Assembly (NCBI GenBank): GCA_900544295.1
Contig: UQUO01000002.1
Location: 62,001 to 126,000 of the forward strand
Origin: an uncultured Eubacteriales bacterium
Lineage (GTDB): Bacteria; Bacillota; Clostridia; Oscillospirales; Oscillospiraceae
DNA: 64,000 nt
Direction: 5' to 3'
Shown piece by piece: positions 25,801-33,357 of the stretch (positions are counted from its first letter, which is position 1; each line of letters starts with the position of its first letter). A program made the position numbers and the translations under genes. The notes beneath the pieces were generated by a model, which worked only from the letters and a program-made list of their open reading frames with translations, was not told where the DNA came from and made no database searches.

Positions 25801-27405
25801 TTACTGCCGGCCCGGCGTGCTCCTGAGCTCGCTGCCTATCGAGTCCTCGCGTGTCAGGCTGTACAGCCTCCAGCCGCCCGTACCGGTGATCTTGATCTTG
25901 TAGTGGTCACAGCGCCGCGGCACCAGCGGGAGATAATAGCTCCGCAGCACCTGGCTCTCTATGGTGTTTATCTCTTCCCACGTCCCGCTCGAGTCGAACA
26001 TCATCCAGAAGGTCACGCTCGCCCCGGCGTCGATGGAAATGCGGACCTGCAGCTTTGCTATCTGCTTTTTGTTCGGATCGTTGTCCACGAACTCCCCGAA
26101 CTCCACCATGCTCTCCACCGGGCTCTCAATAGTCGCCCCATCCGGGATAGAGCGCGGCCGCCCGTTGAGCCAGAGGGTGCCGTCCGCGTCGAGGAAATAC
26201 AGGTCCGAGTCCCATGCGAAGCCGAGCGCCTGCGTGTCGTCCTCGCGCTCCCAAATGCCGAGTCGCGTGTCGTAGACGAAGAGGCTCCAGTCCCCCGCCT
26301 CGTTCTGCATTGAGACGTAGTATTTGAGCCCGTCGCTGCCGGCCACGGCGTTGTGGTAGCGCTCGACCCCGAAAGCGGAGGCCACGCTCTGCGGCGTGCC
26401 GCCGGAGTAGGCCACGATGCCCGCCCGCGTGAGGAAGAAAAGCGTCTCGCCCGCTATGGCCAGCGAGAGGCTGCTGCCGGCCTCCACGCCCAGCGAGGCA
26501 CTGCCCATCACCTGAAAATTGGAGGGCGCCGAGCCGTAGACCTTGTAGATCATCTCCTCCTTGAAGAATATCGCGTAGCCAAGGTATGAGAAGCAGGCCG
26601 TGAAGTCGCCGGCGCTGCCCACCTGCACGGCGTAGCTGTCCGTGCTCAGGCCGTCGAACACGTTCCAGTTTGTCGGGTCGCCGAGCTTGCTGGCGTATAT
26701 CGTGTCCCCCTTGCAGCCCCAGAGGCGGTTTTCGTTCTCGCAGAGGAAATCTATCTCGGGCATCTCGCGCGAGAGCGTGAGCGCCGTCTCCGCGTCCCCT
26801 CCGTCGTTTATCACGAAGCTATTCTCGTAGAACACAAGTTTCGTCGCAGTGACCTCGCGGACGATGATGGTCTTGTTGTTCCCGGGGTGCACCGTGGCCC
26901 CGCTTATCGTTATGCCGTCGCCGGCCTTGAAGAGCGTCGTGAAGTCCACGTCCGAGGCCTCGATGGTGTTGCTCTTGGCCGTCTCGCCGCCGTATGTCCC
27001 GTCCACGATCTGCGCTGCGCCGGTCCAGCTCGCATTGAGGCTGCCGAACTCACCCGTGAGCTTGTTGTAGCAGGCCATGTCGGGCATGATAATGATATAG
27101 GCCCCCAGCGCCGCGAAGGTCTTCGGCCCGGCGCTTACCGTGCCGCGCTCTTCTCCGTCGGCGTAGAAGGCCGTCCCATCCACCCAGTACAGCCCGTCGT
27201 TGGCGTAAAGGCCGTAGGGCTGAGTGAGCGTTCGAGTTATGTATCGCTGAGGCCGCGGGCTGAGCAGCGGCGCGTAGTCGCTGCTCATGTTCTGCATGTC
27301 GTAGATCTGCCCGTCGAGCGCGGCAAGGTTGTGGTTGTAACCGCCGTAGCTCGTTTGGTTGTACTTTCCTATACCGGAGCCATAGAGCATGGAAGGCAGG
27401 CTCAT
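25801..27405 (-). CDS. Beta-propeller tail protein, P22 gp10 (DNA stabilisation)-like
   Basis: 534 residues with repeating beta-strand blocks: GLYANDGLYWVDG, ENENRLWGCKGDTIYASKLGDP, the WNVFDG turn, AIFFKEEMIYKVYG, ETLFFLTRAGIVAYSGG, and DSDLYFLDADGTLWL. The RLWGxxGDTIYxSxLGDPxNW pattern recurs in short-tailed phage tail hub or DNA-stabilisation proteins such as P22 gp10. These close the portal channel after packaging. The gene supports a short-tailed particle. The start overlaps the next upstream gene's stop (ATGA-like). Confidence 0.7.
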   Translation of the reverse strand: MSLPSMLYGSGIGKYNQTSYGGYNHNLAALDGQIYDMQNMSSDYAPLLSPRPQRYITRTLTQPYGLYANDGLYWVDGTAFYADGEERGTVSAGPKTFAALGAYIIIMPDMACYNKLTGEFGSLNASWTGAAQIVDGTYGGETAKSNTIEASDVDFTTLFKAGDGITISGATVHPGNNKTIIVREVTATKLVFYENSFVINDGGDAETALTLSREMPEIDFLCENENRLWGCKGDTIYASKLGDPTNWNVFDGLSTDSYAVQVGSAGDFTACFSYLGYAIFFKEEMIYKVYGSAPSNFQVMGSASLGVEAGSSLSLAIAGETLFFLTRAGIVAYSGGTPQSVASAFGVERYHNAVAGSDGLKYYVSMQNEAGDWSLFVYDTRLGIWEREDDTQALGFAWDSDLYFLDADGTLWLNGRPRSIPDGATIESPVESMVEFGEFVDNDPNKKQIAKLQVRISIDAGASVTFWMMFDSSGTWEEINTIESQVLRSYYLPLVPRRCDHYKIKITGTGGWRLYSLTREDSIGSELRSTPGRQ

Positions 27406-27791
27406 GTCGGCACCTCCTTGATATCCACATACGGGAACAGCGCCTCCAGCTGCTCAGGCGATATCTGCGTGGGCGGTGAGATAGTCGCCCGGGCTATTTC
27501 TTCGCCCAGCTCAACATCGTCGAGCGCCCTGCGCTCGCGTGTGAAGGCCACGAGATCTTCGGCCCTGCGGAATCGCACTCGCCCCGGGGCCTCATATACT
27601 GGATTTCCCTCGGCGTCCAGCTCCGCGTATTTCTTCACCAGCTCCATCTCCGTCGAGCTGAAATAGGCCACATGAGGCCGCAGGCGCTCCATGAGCAGCA
27701 CCAGCGCGTGCGCGCTCTTGTAGTCCATGGCCTGCGTTGCAATGGCACGGAGGGCCTGCCAGGCCGCTATGCACTGTTTGAGGTTCGTCAT
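27402..27791 (-). CDS. Small conserved phage protein (DUF1617-like)
   Basis: 129 residues, mostly helical and charged, ending with ISPEQLEALFPYVDI. The pattern of an N-terminal helical bundle, a YAELDAEGNPVYE turn and a C-terminal LEALxPF segment resembles small tail-assembly proteins grouped as DUF1617; the match is from memory and not verified. It overlaps the propeller gene by 4 bases. Confidence 0.55.
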   Translation of the reverse strand: MTNLKQCIAAWQALRAIATQAMDYKSAHALVLLMERLRPHVAYFSSTEMELVKKYAELDAEGNPVYEAPGRVRFRRAEDLVAFTRERRALDDVELGEEIARATISPPTQISPEQLEALFPYVDIKEVPT

Positions 27792-27802
27792 GTATATTCT
27801 CC

Positions 27803-28921
27803 TTACGATATAACTTTATCGTTAACGTAAACCGTGCCATACATTTTGATGGTGCTGCCGGTTATCTGCACGGTACTCGGGGCGTACATCCACAGGCTGT
27901 TGCCGCTCGACAGGCTCATGCTGCCCGCGCTCTCCAGCTTGAGAGCAAATGCAACGCCCAGCGCGTTCCTGGTATAGAGGAACATCCTGTACGTCGAATC
28001 TCCGCTGCCGCCCTGGTCGTCAAGCCGAAGCCCGCCGGCGAGGTATGTGTCGCTGACGTTCGAGAGGTAATAGCATTTTATCTCGCCGCCCACTCCATAG
28101 GCCGTGAGCACCGTTTCAAAGGTCGAGCCGGAGATAGAAGAGCCGTCTATCGTCACGCTGGAAATGTCAATGGCGCTGATAACGCCCGTGGTGATGTTCC
28201 CGCCGTTGATGGTCGTGCGTCCGCTCGTGCTCAAGTCGGTGAAGGTCACCATGCCCGTGATCTGTACGTTGGTGCTCGAGAGCTGCACGCCGTTGCTCGT
28301 GAGCGTAAGCGTGCTGCTCGTCGTGCCGTTGCTGGCCGTTATCCTCAGCCCGCTCACCGTCTGCTGGAGCGTCGTGTAGTTCCCCTCGAGGTCGGAGATA
28401 TCCGAGGTCAGCGAAGTCGCCGTCTGCTGGAGGCTCGAGATGTTCCCCTCCGCGCTCGTCACCCTGCTCGTCAGGCTGTCCGAGGTCTGGAAGAGCGTCG
28501 TGATGTTCCCCTCCGCGTCCTCCACGCGCGTGGACAGGCTCTCCGATATCTGATATATGGCCGAGATGTTTCCCTCAGCGTCCTCGAGCTGGGCGCTGAG
28601 GCTCGCCGCCGTCTGCTGGAGGCTCGAGATGTTCCCCTCCGCGTCCTGGAGCTGAGAGCTCACCGTGCCGAGATTCACGTTTATCTCCGCCAGGCTGCCG
28701 TCCACGCCGTCCAGCCTGAGGATCACAGGCTGATTGATTATCCCCGCGATCTCGATAAACGAGTTGGCGTTGATGTTGTCGAGGCCGAGGTTCGAGAGCG
28801 AGTATGTGAGCTGCTCCTTGAGCATGTAGAGGTAGTTCATTATCGTGAACACCTGCTGCTCCGTGCTCTTCCCGCTCAGGTTGGGGAACATTATGTCGGT
28901 GTTGAGGATGCTGCTCGGCAT
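27803..28921 (-). CDS. Coiled-coil tail protein with a beta-rich tip
   Basis: 372 residues. Residues about 75-190 consist of five imperfect 21-residue heptad repeats of the form SLxQTAxSLSxxLEDAEGNIS, a parallel trimeric coiled coil. The C-terminal 170 residues are beta-rich with VTFTDLSTSGRTTINGGNITTGVISA, a segment common in Gram-positive phage antireceptor and minor structural proteins. It is likely a trimeric tail appendage that contacts the host surface. It stands upstream of holin and lysin genes in reading order, as receptor-binding proteins often do. Confidence 0.72.
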   Translation of the reverse strand: MPSSILNTDIMFPNLSGKSTEQQVFTIMNYLYMLKEQLTYSLSNLGLDNINANSFIEIAGIINQPVILRLDGVDGSLAEINVNLGTVSSQLQDAEGNISSLQQTAASLSAQLEDAEGNISAIYQISESLSTRVEDAEGNITTLFQTSDSLTSRVTSAEGNISSLQQTATSLTSDISDLEGNYTTLQQTVSGLRITASNGTTSSTLTLTSNGVQLSSTNVQITGMVTFTDLSTSGRTTINGGNITTGVISAIDISSVTIDGSSISGSTFETVLTAYGVGGEIKCYYLSNVSDTYLAGGLRLDDQGGSGDSTYRMFLYTRNALGVAFALKLESAGSMSLSSGNSLWMYAPSTVQITGSTIKMYGTVYVNDKVIS

Positions 28922-28942
28922 ACCCGCTCTCCACCCCCTTTC

Positions 28943-29248
28943 TCATATGATCTGCGAAAGCAGCAGCGTCACCGCGCCGGACGTGAGCGCCGTGGCTATG
29001 TAGCCCATGAGCTTGCGCCATTTTTCTCCGTCGCGGCTCTCCAACGCCTGCAACCTCCGGCCCTGCTGCTCCTGCTCTTTGACCATGCTTTGCAAGCTCT
29101 GTGCCAGCTTTTGAACAGAAACCGTCAAGGCGCCGATCTCGCGCACGTTCTCTTCAAGGAGTTCGAGCCGCCTGTCCTGACGCTTTTCCTGTGCGTCTAT
29201 GCGCCGGGCAAATTCCTCATGCTCCGCGCGCGAAATCGGCTCATCCAT
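28943..29248 (-). CDS. XhlA-like membrane-anchored coiled-coil protein
   Basis: 101 residues with an N-terminal charged coiled coil (KRQDRRLELLEENVREIG) and one C-terminal membrane helix (YIATALTSGAVTLLLSQII). This matches the hemolysin XhlA layout found with phage holins. It lies immediately before the holin gene on the coding strand side, so it probably assists lysis. Confidence 0.7.
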   Translation of the reverse strand: MDEPISRAEHEEFARRIDAQEKRQDRRLELLEENVREIGALTVSVQKLAQSLQSMVKEQEQQGRRLQALESRDGEKWRKLMGYIATALTSGAVTLLLSQII

Positions 29249-29250
29249 AT

Positions 29251-29508
29251 TTAATCCTCCCTGGGCTCTTCGTATGTCATGGCTAAATCACTGTCGCTAA
29301 GGCCGGCGGTGGTCGGGTCGGTCACGACGCCGAGAATCGCCAGCACCGCAAACAGCGCGTTCACCACGGCCAGCAGCTTGTCGCCCATCTCCGACAGGTC
29401 AAGGCTGAACCCGAACACATACGCCACCGCCTGAATCAGCAGCAGCAGCGCCGGGATGAGAGAGAGCCAGAAGTTCTTGTTCTTGAGCCGCACCTTCCAG
29501 TTGATCAT
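29251..29508 (-). CDS. Holin, phi LC3 family
   Basis: 85 residues. NWKVRLKNKNFWLSLIPALL opens the first of two membrane helices, the second being LLAVVNALFAVLAILGVV, and the charged tail DPTTAGLSDSDLAMTYEEP is typical of phi LC3-type holins. It permeabilises the membrane at lysis. It sits between the XhlA-like gene and the lysin. Confidence 0.88.
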   Translation of the reverse strand: MINWKVRLKNKNFWLSLIPALLLLIQAVAYVFGFSLDLSEMGDKLLAVVNALFAVLAILGVVTDPTTAGLSDSDLAMTYEEPRED

Positions 29509-29591
29509 GAAAATAATCCCTCCTGTTTTTGTTTGATATCGGCCTTTTCGCGGGACGATTTAAAATCGCCCCTGTTTTTTCAATCGAGCGC

Positions 29592-30926
29592 TCATTTCCC
29601 CAGCGCACGATACAGCATCACCCATGCCTGCTCGCGTGTGCAAAGGGCGTCCGGGTTTTGTCCATCGCTGATGCCCGTAGCCATGACCCACTCCCGGGCC
29701 AGCTCGGTCTCCGGCTTCACAGGCTCAGGGTCCGGCTTGGGCTCAGGCGCTATGTACGTCACGCCCGCGCCTATGCACACGCCCCGGGCTATGGCCTCGC
29801 CGAGCTCCGTGGTGTGCTCGATTATCCACGCGGCGAGGTCTGCGCGGTCGTGGAATTCGCACTCGATATATACCGCCGTCGCCGTGGTGTAGCCGAGCTC
29901 GTACAGACCGGAGTTCACGCGCACGCCATAGTCCGTCGTTCCCGGGCTCGTAGCCTGCACCTCATCATATATGGGCTTGGCATATTGCATTTGTTTCGCC
30001 GTGCCGCCGTGGACAAACACAACGGTGCCCGCGCCGCCTCCGGCGTTGGTGTGGATAGGGATGTGAAGGTCCGCGCCCCATGCGTTGCTCTCAGCCACGC
30101 TGTCCTTGTACCCCTGCCCCTCTGGGGCCTTCCGCACCGCAAAGCCGCAGCGCTCCAGCGCGGACTTGGCCGCTTCAGCTATCCGATTGCACTGCACCTG
30201 CTCGTTCGTGTCCCCCGCCGCGTAGTTATTCGCAGGCTGTGCAGAAGGGGAAAGGTAGATTTTCATGCCCGCGGCCTCCTCCTTGTCGTCTTCCGTGTCG
30301 TCTCCGCCAGTGCCGCCGTCTTCCGCGAACCACAGCAGTAGGAAGCTGTACAGGTCGCGCTCGTCGCCGCGCTGATAGGTCGTGCCATCATAGCACTGAG
30401 AGCTGCCCGAGCCGTCGAGCACCATACCATCCACGATGCCGAGGCTCTGCATCCGCTCGACTATGCCGTCGAGCGTATAATTGGTGGTTGTGACTTCGAC
30501 CGTCCACTTGCCTTTGGCGTCCACTCCGAACCATGTGCGAAGCGTGGGCACTTTGACGTTGGGCTTCTGCTTCTTGATTACGTCATCCCGCTTCTTCCCG
30601 CCGACGAGCAGGGGTAGGGTAGAGAGATAGTTGTCGTTGCTCATGTCAGTTACCATCACGGGAATAGTGGACCTCATCGTGATAATCGGTCCGGAGTTCC
30701 AACCGAAGCCCCAGTCCATCCACTCCTCAGTAGATAGCACGGTGCCGTTGACTTTGTAATTGCCGCAGGGGGTAACGGGCTTTGTGTTGTACCAGTGCCC
30801 GTTCGTGACTATGAGCTTGCCGGGGTATTTGCCTTTGTGCGCCTCATAGACGGCCTTGACGTTGGTGTATGGCTTGGTGTGGTCGTCGTATATCTCCGCG
30901 CGGAGTAGTGTGCCTGTGTGTAGCAT
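29592..30926 (-). CDS. Three-domain lysin: phosphodiester glycosidase-like, amidase_3, SLH-like
   Basis: 444 residues. The N-terminal 205 residues resemble the phosphodiester glycosidase (NAGPA) domain, with WFGVDAKGKWTVEV and the hallmark VDGMVLDGSGSSQ. After an acidic linker an N-acetylmuramoyl-L-alanine amidase of the amidase_3 type follows (MKIYLSPSAQPANNYA; zinc-site region HIPIHTNAGGG; VYIECEFHD with the Glu/His positions). The last 40 residues (LAREWVMATGISDGQNPDALCTREQAWVMLYRAL) look like an S-layer-homology half repeat for wall binding. No signal peptide is present, fitting release by the adjacent holin. The pairing of a phosphodiester glycosidase with an amidase may allow cleavage of both wall-linked polymer and peptidoglycan (inference). 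Confidence 0.82.
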   Translation of the reverse strand: MLHTGTLLRAEIYDDHTKPYTNVKAVYEAHKGKYPGKLIVTNGHWYNTKPVTPCGNYKVNGTVLSTEEWMDWGFGWNSGPIITMRSTIPVMVTDMSNDNYLSTLPLLVGGKKRDDVIKKQKPNVKVPTLRTWFGVDAKGKWTVEVTTTNYTLDGIVERMQSLGIVDGMVLDGSGSSQCYDGTTYQRGDERDLYSFLLLWFAEDGGTGGDDTEDDKEEAAGMKIYLSPSAQPANNYAAGDTNEQVQCNRIAEAAKSALERCGFAVRKAPEGQGYKDSVAESNAWGADLHIPIHTNAGGGAGTVVFVHGGTAKQMQYAKPIYDEVQATSPGTTDYGVRVNSGLYELGYTTATAVYIECEFHDRADLAAWIIEHTTELGEAIARGVCIGAGVTYIAPEPKPDPEPVKPETELAREWVMATGISDGQNPDALCTREQAWVMLYRALGK

Positions 30927-30964
30927 GGTGTCACCTCTACATGCAAATAAAATTCGTTGCGATA

Positions 30965-31516
30965 TTATGAAATGTCTACATGTACATCTTCTGAGGGCAT
31001 AACAAAAGTATATTGGGGATATCGGGCTGGCGTATCGTAAGATACGCCAACGGGAACATCGCGCGACGTCTCGACGGTCGTGATTTCATAACCCCCGGGC
31101 TTTTCATCAAGATAGCCACTTACGAATTCTCCGGCGGCTGCTTCATCTTGAAATATGTCGTAGATGCCAATTGATATGATACGGAATACTCCGCCCCCGC
31201 CCGAGTGCGTCCCATCCACCCCGAAGATACTTACGCCCTCGGCGATGTTCTCCGGCACGAGGTTCGCGTCGCCGGAGACAACCACGTTGCCCGTGGTATA
31301 GCGCCCGGAAGCTACGGCGGTCTGGTCCGACGTGCCGGGCGTCACGGTCTTCGCCCCCTGTGTCGTGAGCTGCTGAGTGGCTGATTTCGTGCCGCCGGGC
31401 ACATATCCCTTTTCCTGCTCAGTCGTGGCCGTGATAAGCCCGCCCGCGCTCACGTCGATCATCGGCGTGGCGACTTCGACCCGCGGGCTGTTGCCGTCAT
31501 TTGGATTTGCTATCAT
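30965..31516 (-). CDS. Tail appendage protein
   Basis: 183 residues. The middle carries the recurrent phage-fibre text NVVVSGDANLVPENIAEG and VSIFGVDGTH, preceded by Thr/Gln-rich repeats. The C-terminal 60 residues form a small beta domain ending in YTFVMPSEDVHVDIS. It overlaps the glycosyltransferase gene by 20 bases. Such proteins decorate tail fibres; the exact role is unknown. Confidence 0.65.
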   Translation of the reverse strand: MIANPNDGNSPRVEVATPMIDVSAGGLITATTEQEKGYVPGGTKSATQQLTTQGAKTVTPGTSDQTAVASGRYTTGNVVVSGDANLVPENIAEGVSIFGVDGTHSGGGGVFRIISIGIYDIFQDEAAAGEFVSGYLDEKPGGYEITTVETSRDVPVGVSYDTPARYPQYTFVMPSEDVHVDIS

Positions 31517-32579
31517 GGCTGCACCTCATTATTTTCAGATTATTTTGGAGCCGCTCGTTGCCCGGCTCAAGCTCCACGGCCTTTTCCGCCGCCGCCGCAG
31601 CATCCTCCCACTGGCCGAGCTGCCAGCTTGATATCGCCATGAGGTCGAAGGGCCCCGCGCCCCAGGCCTCCGGCTCGGTCATGTAGTTGTTGTCCCGCGC
31701 GGTGATGTGCAGCGCCCGCATGGCCCAGTAGCGGCACAGCGCCCAGTCCTCGCGCCGGTAGTACAGCAGCGAGAGCGCATACGGCGCCTCGCGCTGGCCC
31801 GGGGCCTCGTCCGCCGCGCGCTCCAGCCAGTACGCCGCGCTCCGCCAATCGCCCAGCGCATCGCAGCAGCGGGCTATGTAGCGCATGCTCGCCGCCCGCT
31901 CCGCTGCCCAGGTCGCCGTGGGCATCGACAGGTGCCGCATCAGCGTCGCCATGGCATCGCCCCAGCGTCCGTGGAACATGTACTCCCGCCCGAGGTAGTG
32001 CATGTTGCGGTCGTCGCCCGGGTCCTCGGCGACGGAAAGCTCAAGCAATGGGAGGTACTGCCCGCGGCTCTTGCTGCTGTCCGGCCAATGCTCCACGCGC
32101 AGCGCCGGGACGGTGATGCAGCTCTCGGCCCTGTCCGGCGTCAGCACCTCGTGGACGGGGTGCGTCCAGCGGTAGCCGTGCCGGGCGTGGATCTTGTCCG
32201 CGAAGAACACCACGCCGTCGCCGCCGTCGGGCGTGTGGCTCCAAACGTAGGTGTACCGCGCGCGAGTAGTGCCGGGCGCCCAGGCAGCCTCCAGCGCCTC
32301 GCGCCAGCCGGGACAAAGCACCTCGTCGAGGTCGAGACAGATGCACACGTCCGCGTCCTCCGGCAGCAGGGCAAGAGAGGCGTTGCGTGCAGCATCAAAG
32401 CGCCAGGGCGTGATAGTCTGCTCGTACACGGCGGCCCCCAGCGCACGCAGCAGCTCCGGCGTCCCGTCCGTGCTGCCCGAGTCCAGGACGTAAACGCCGT
32501 CAGCGCCCGCACAGGAAGCCATGAACCGCTCGGCGAATTGCGCCTCGTTTTTGCATATGGTGTAAACGATAGTTTTCAT
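31497..32579 (-). CDS. GT2-family glycosyltransferase with C-terminal TPR-like repeats
   Basis: 360 residues. The N-terminal GT-A domain has TICKNEAQFAERF, VYVLDSGSTDGT (nucleotide-sugar site), DARNASL and the metal-binding CLDLDEVL in place of DxD; WTHPVHEVL is a typical GT2 acceptor-side segment. From about residue 200 helical pairs with Trp/Ala/Tyr spacing (YWLERAADEAPGQREAPYAL) look like TPRs. In a phage tail module next to a Thr-rich collagen-like fibre, the simplest reading is modification of virion proteins, as glycosyltransferases beside collagen-like BclA glycosylate its Thr residues. Host-surface modification in the lysogen is the alternative. Confidence 0.8.
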   Translation of the reverse strand: MKTIVYTICKNEAQFAERFMASCAGADGVYVLDSGSTDGTPELLRALGAAVYEQTITPWRFDAARNASLALLPEDADVCICLDLDEVLCPGWREALEAAWAPGTTRARYTYVWSHTPDGGDGVVFFADKIHARHGYRWTHPVHEVLTPDRAESCITVPALRVEHWPDSSKSRGQYLPLLELSVAEDPGDDRNMHYLGREYMFHGRWGDAMATLMRHLSMPTATWAAERAASMRYIARCCDALGDWRSAAYWLERAADEAPGQREAPYALSLLYYRREDWALCRYWAMRALHITARDNNYMTEPEAWGAGPFDLMAISSWQLGQWEDAAAAAEKAVELEPGNERLQNNLKIMRCSHDSKSK

Positions 32580-32588
32580 GCAGTTACC

Positions 32589-32927
32589 TCAGTATGCCGG
32601 CAAGTAATAAAAGTCTCCGCTTGATGAATCTGTGTACTGAAGCTGTCCACTGAATACGTTGCCATTTAACTCAGCTTGCGTGACAATTAAGCTGTAAGCA
32701 CTGCCAACCTCAGGGATATCAAGTCCAAAAATATATGCACAGCCACAGCTGTCGTATGAACTGGAAACATTCTTGAACAGTACTGCCTTTGGCACGGCCC
32801 CTTCAAATGTTATTACAAAATTATAATACCCATAGACAGGAGCCCTTGTTTGCGCTGCCGCCGGGAGCAGAGTCCATTCTGAACTCGCTCCGCCCCCGCC
32901 CGCGGCATACTGCGTATTGTGTATCAC
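32589..32927 (-). CDS. Small virion appendage protein
   Basis: 112 residues, beta-rich, opening with MIHNTQYAAGGGGASS, a glycine-rich start shared in style with the next gene upstream. No family recognised. It lies in the fibre module, so it is probably a small tip or fibre protein. Base composition is less GC-rich than the neighbours, suggesting a swapped-in module. Confidence 0.55.
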   Translation of the reverse strand: MIHNTQYAAGGGGASSEWTLLPAAAQTRAPVYGYYNFVITFEGAVPKAVLFKNVSSSYDSCGCAYIFGLDIPEVGSAYSLIVTQAELNGNVFSGQLQYTDSSSGDFYYLPAY

Positions 32928-32958
32928 GCCGCACCGCCTTCCGGCGCGGGCGCGGATA

Positions 32959-33261
32959 TCAGGCGAAGGCGATGTATGTCCTCGTGATAGTACCTCCTAA
33001 CCCGAGAGTTCCGAATTGCACTGTTACGCCATCCGCTTTGAATGTCGTTTCTGGTGACATTCCGCTTGTAGAGCAGCCCGGTACCAACAACACAGCAGAT
33101 TTGCTCGATGGATTTGACGCACCCGAGGAGTACTCCCCAACGAGCACCAGCGAAGCCTTCTCGGGCAGCGTAATGGTGCTTCCCGAGGTCGCAGTTATCT
33201 TTCCAGCGTCGATAATTCTGACGCTTCCCGCGCCGCCTCCGGCTCCTGCGTTGAGTATCAT
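32959..33261 (-). CDS. Small Gly-rich appendage protein downstream of a poly-G tract
   Basis: About 100 residues from ATG at 33261, chosen because GGGAGG stands 8 bases upstream. The start MILNAGAGGGAGS and the repeated beta/Gly/Ser composition (STITLPEKASLVLVGEY) fit a small fibre or head-decoration protein. Its leader contains a run of ten G (minus strand), discussed separately. Function unknown. Confidence 0.6.
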   Translation of the reverse strand: MILNAGAGGGAGSVRIIDAGKITATSGSTITLPEKASLVLVGEYSSGASNPSSKSAVLLVPGCSTSGMSPETTFKADGVTVQFGTLGLGGTITRTYIAFA

Positions 33262-33307
33262 GCTCGGCACCTCCCTTGTGCAAGGTGCCAATAAGAGGAG
33301 CTACGCG

Positions 33308-33317
33308 CCCCCCCCCC
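33308..33317. repeat. Homopolymer of 10 C (10 G on the coding strand)
   Basis: The tract lies between the collagen-like fibre gene and the small appendage gene. A full Shine-Dalgarno AAGGAGG plus a GTG precede it, so it may sit inside a short leader reading frame. Tracts of this length are prone to slippage. Confidence 0.8.
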
Positions 33318-33357
33318 GTTGGGATTTTGTGGTATTTATGCACTGTGTACAACCTCC

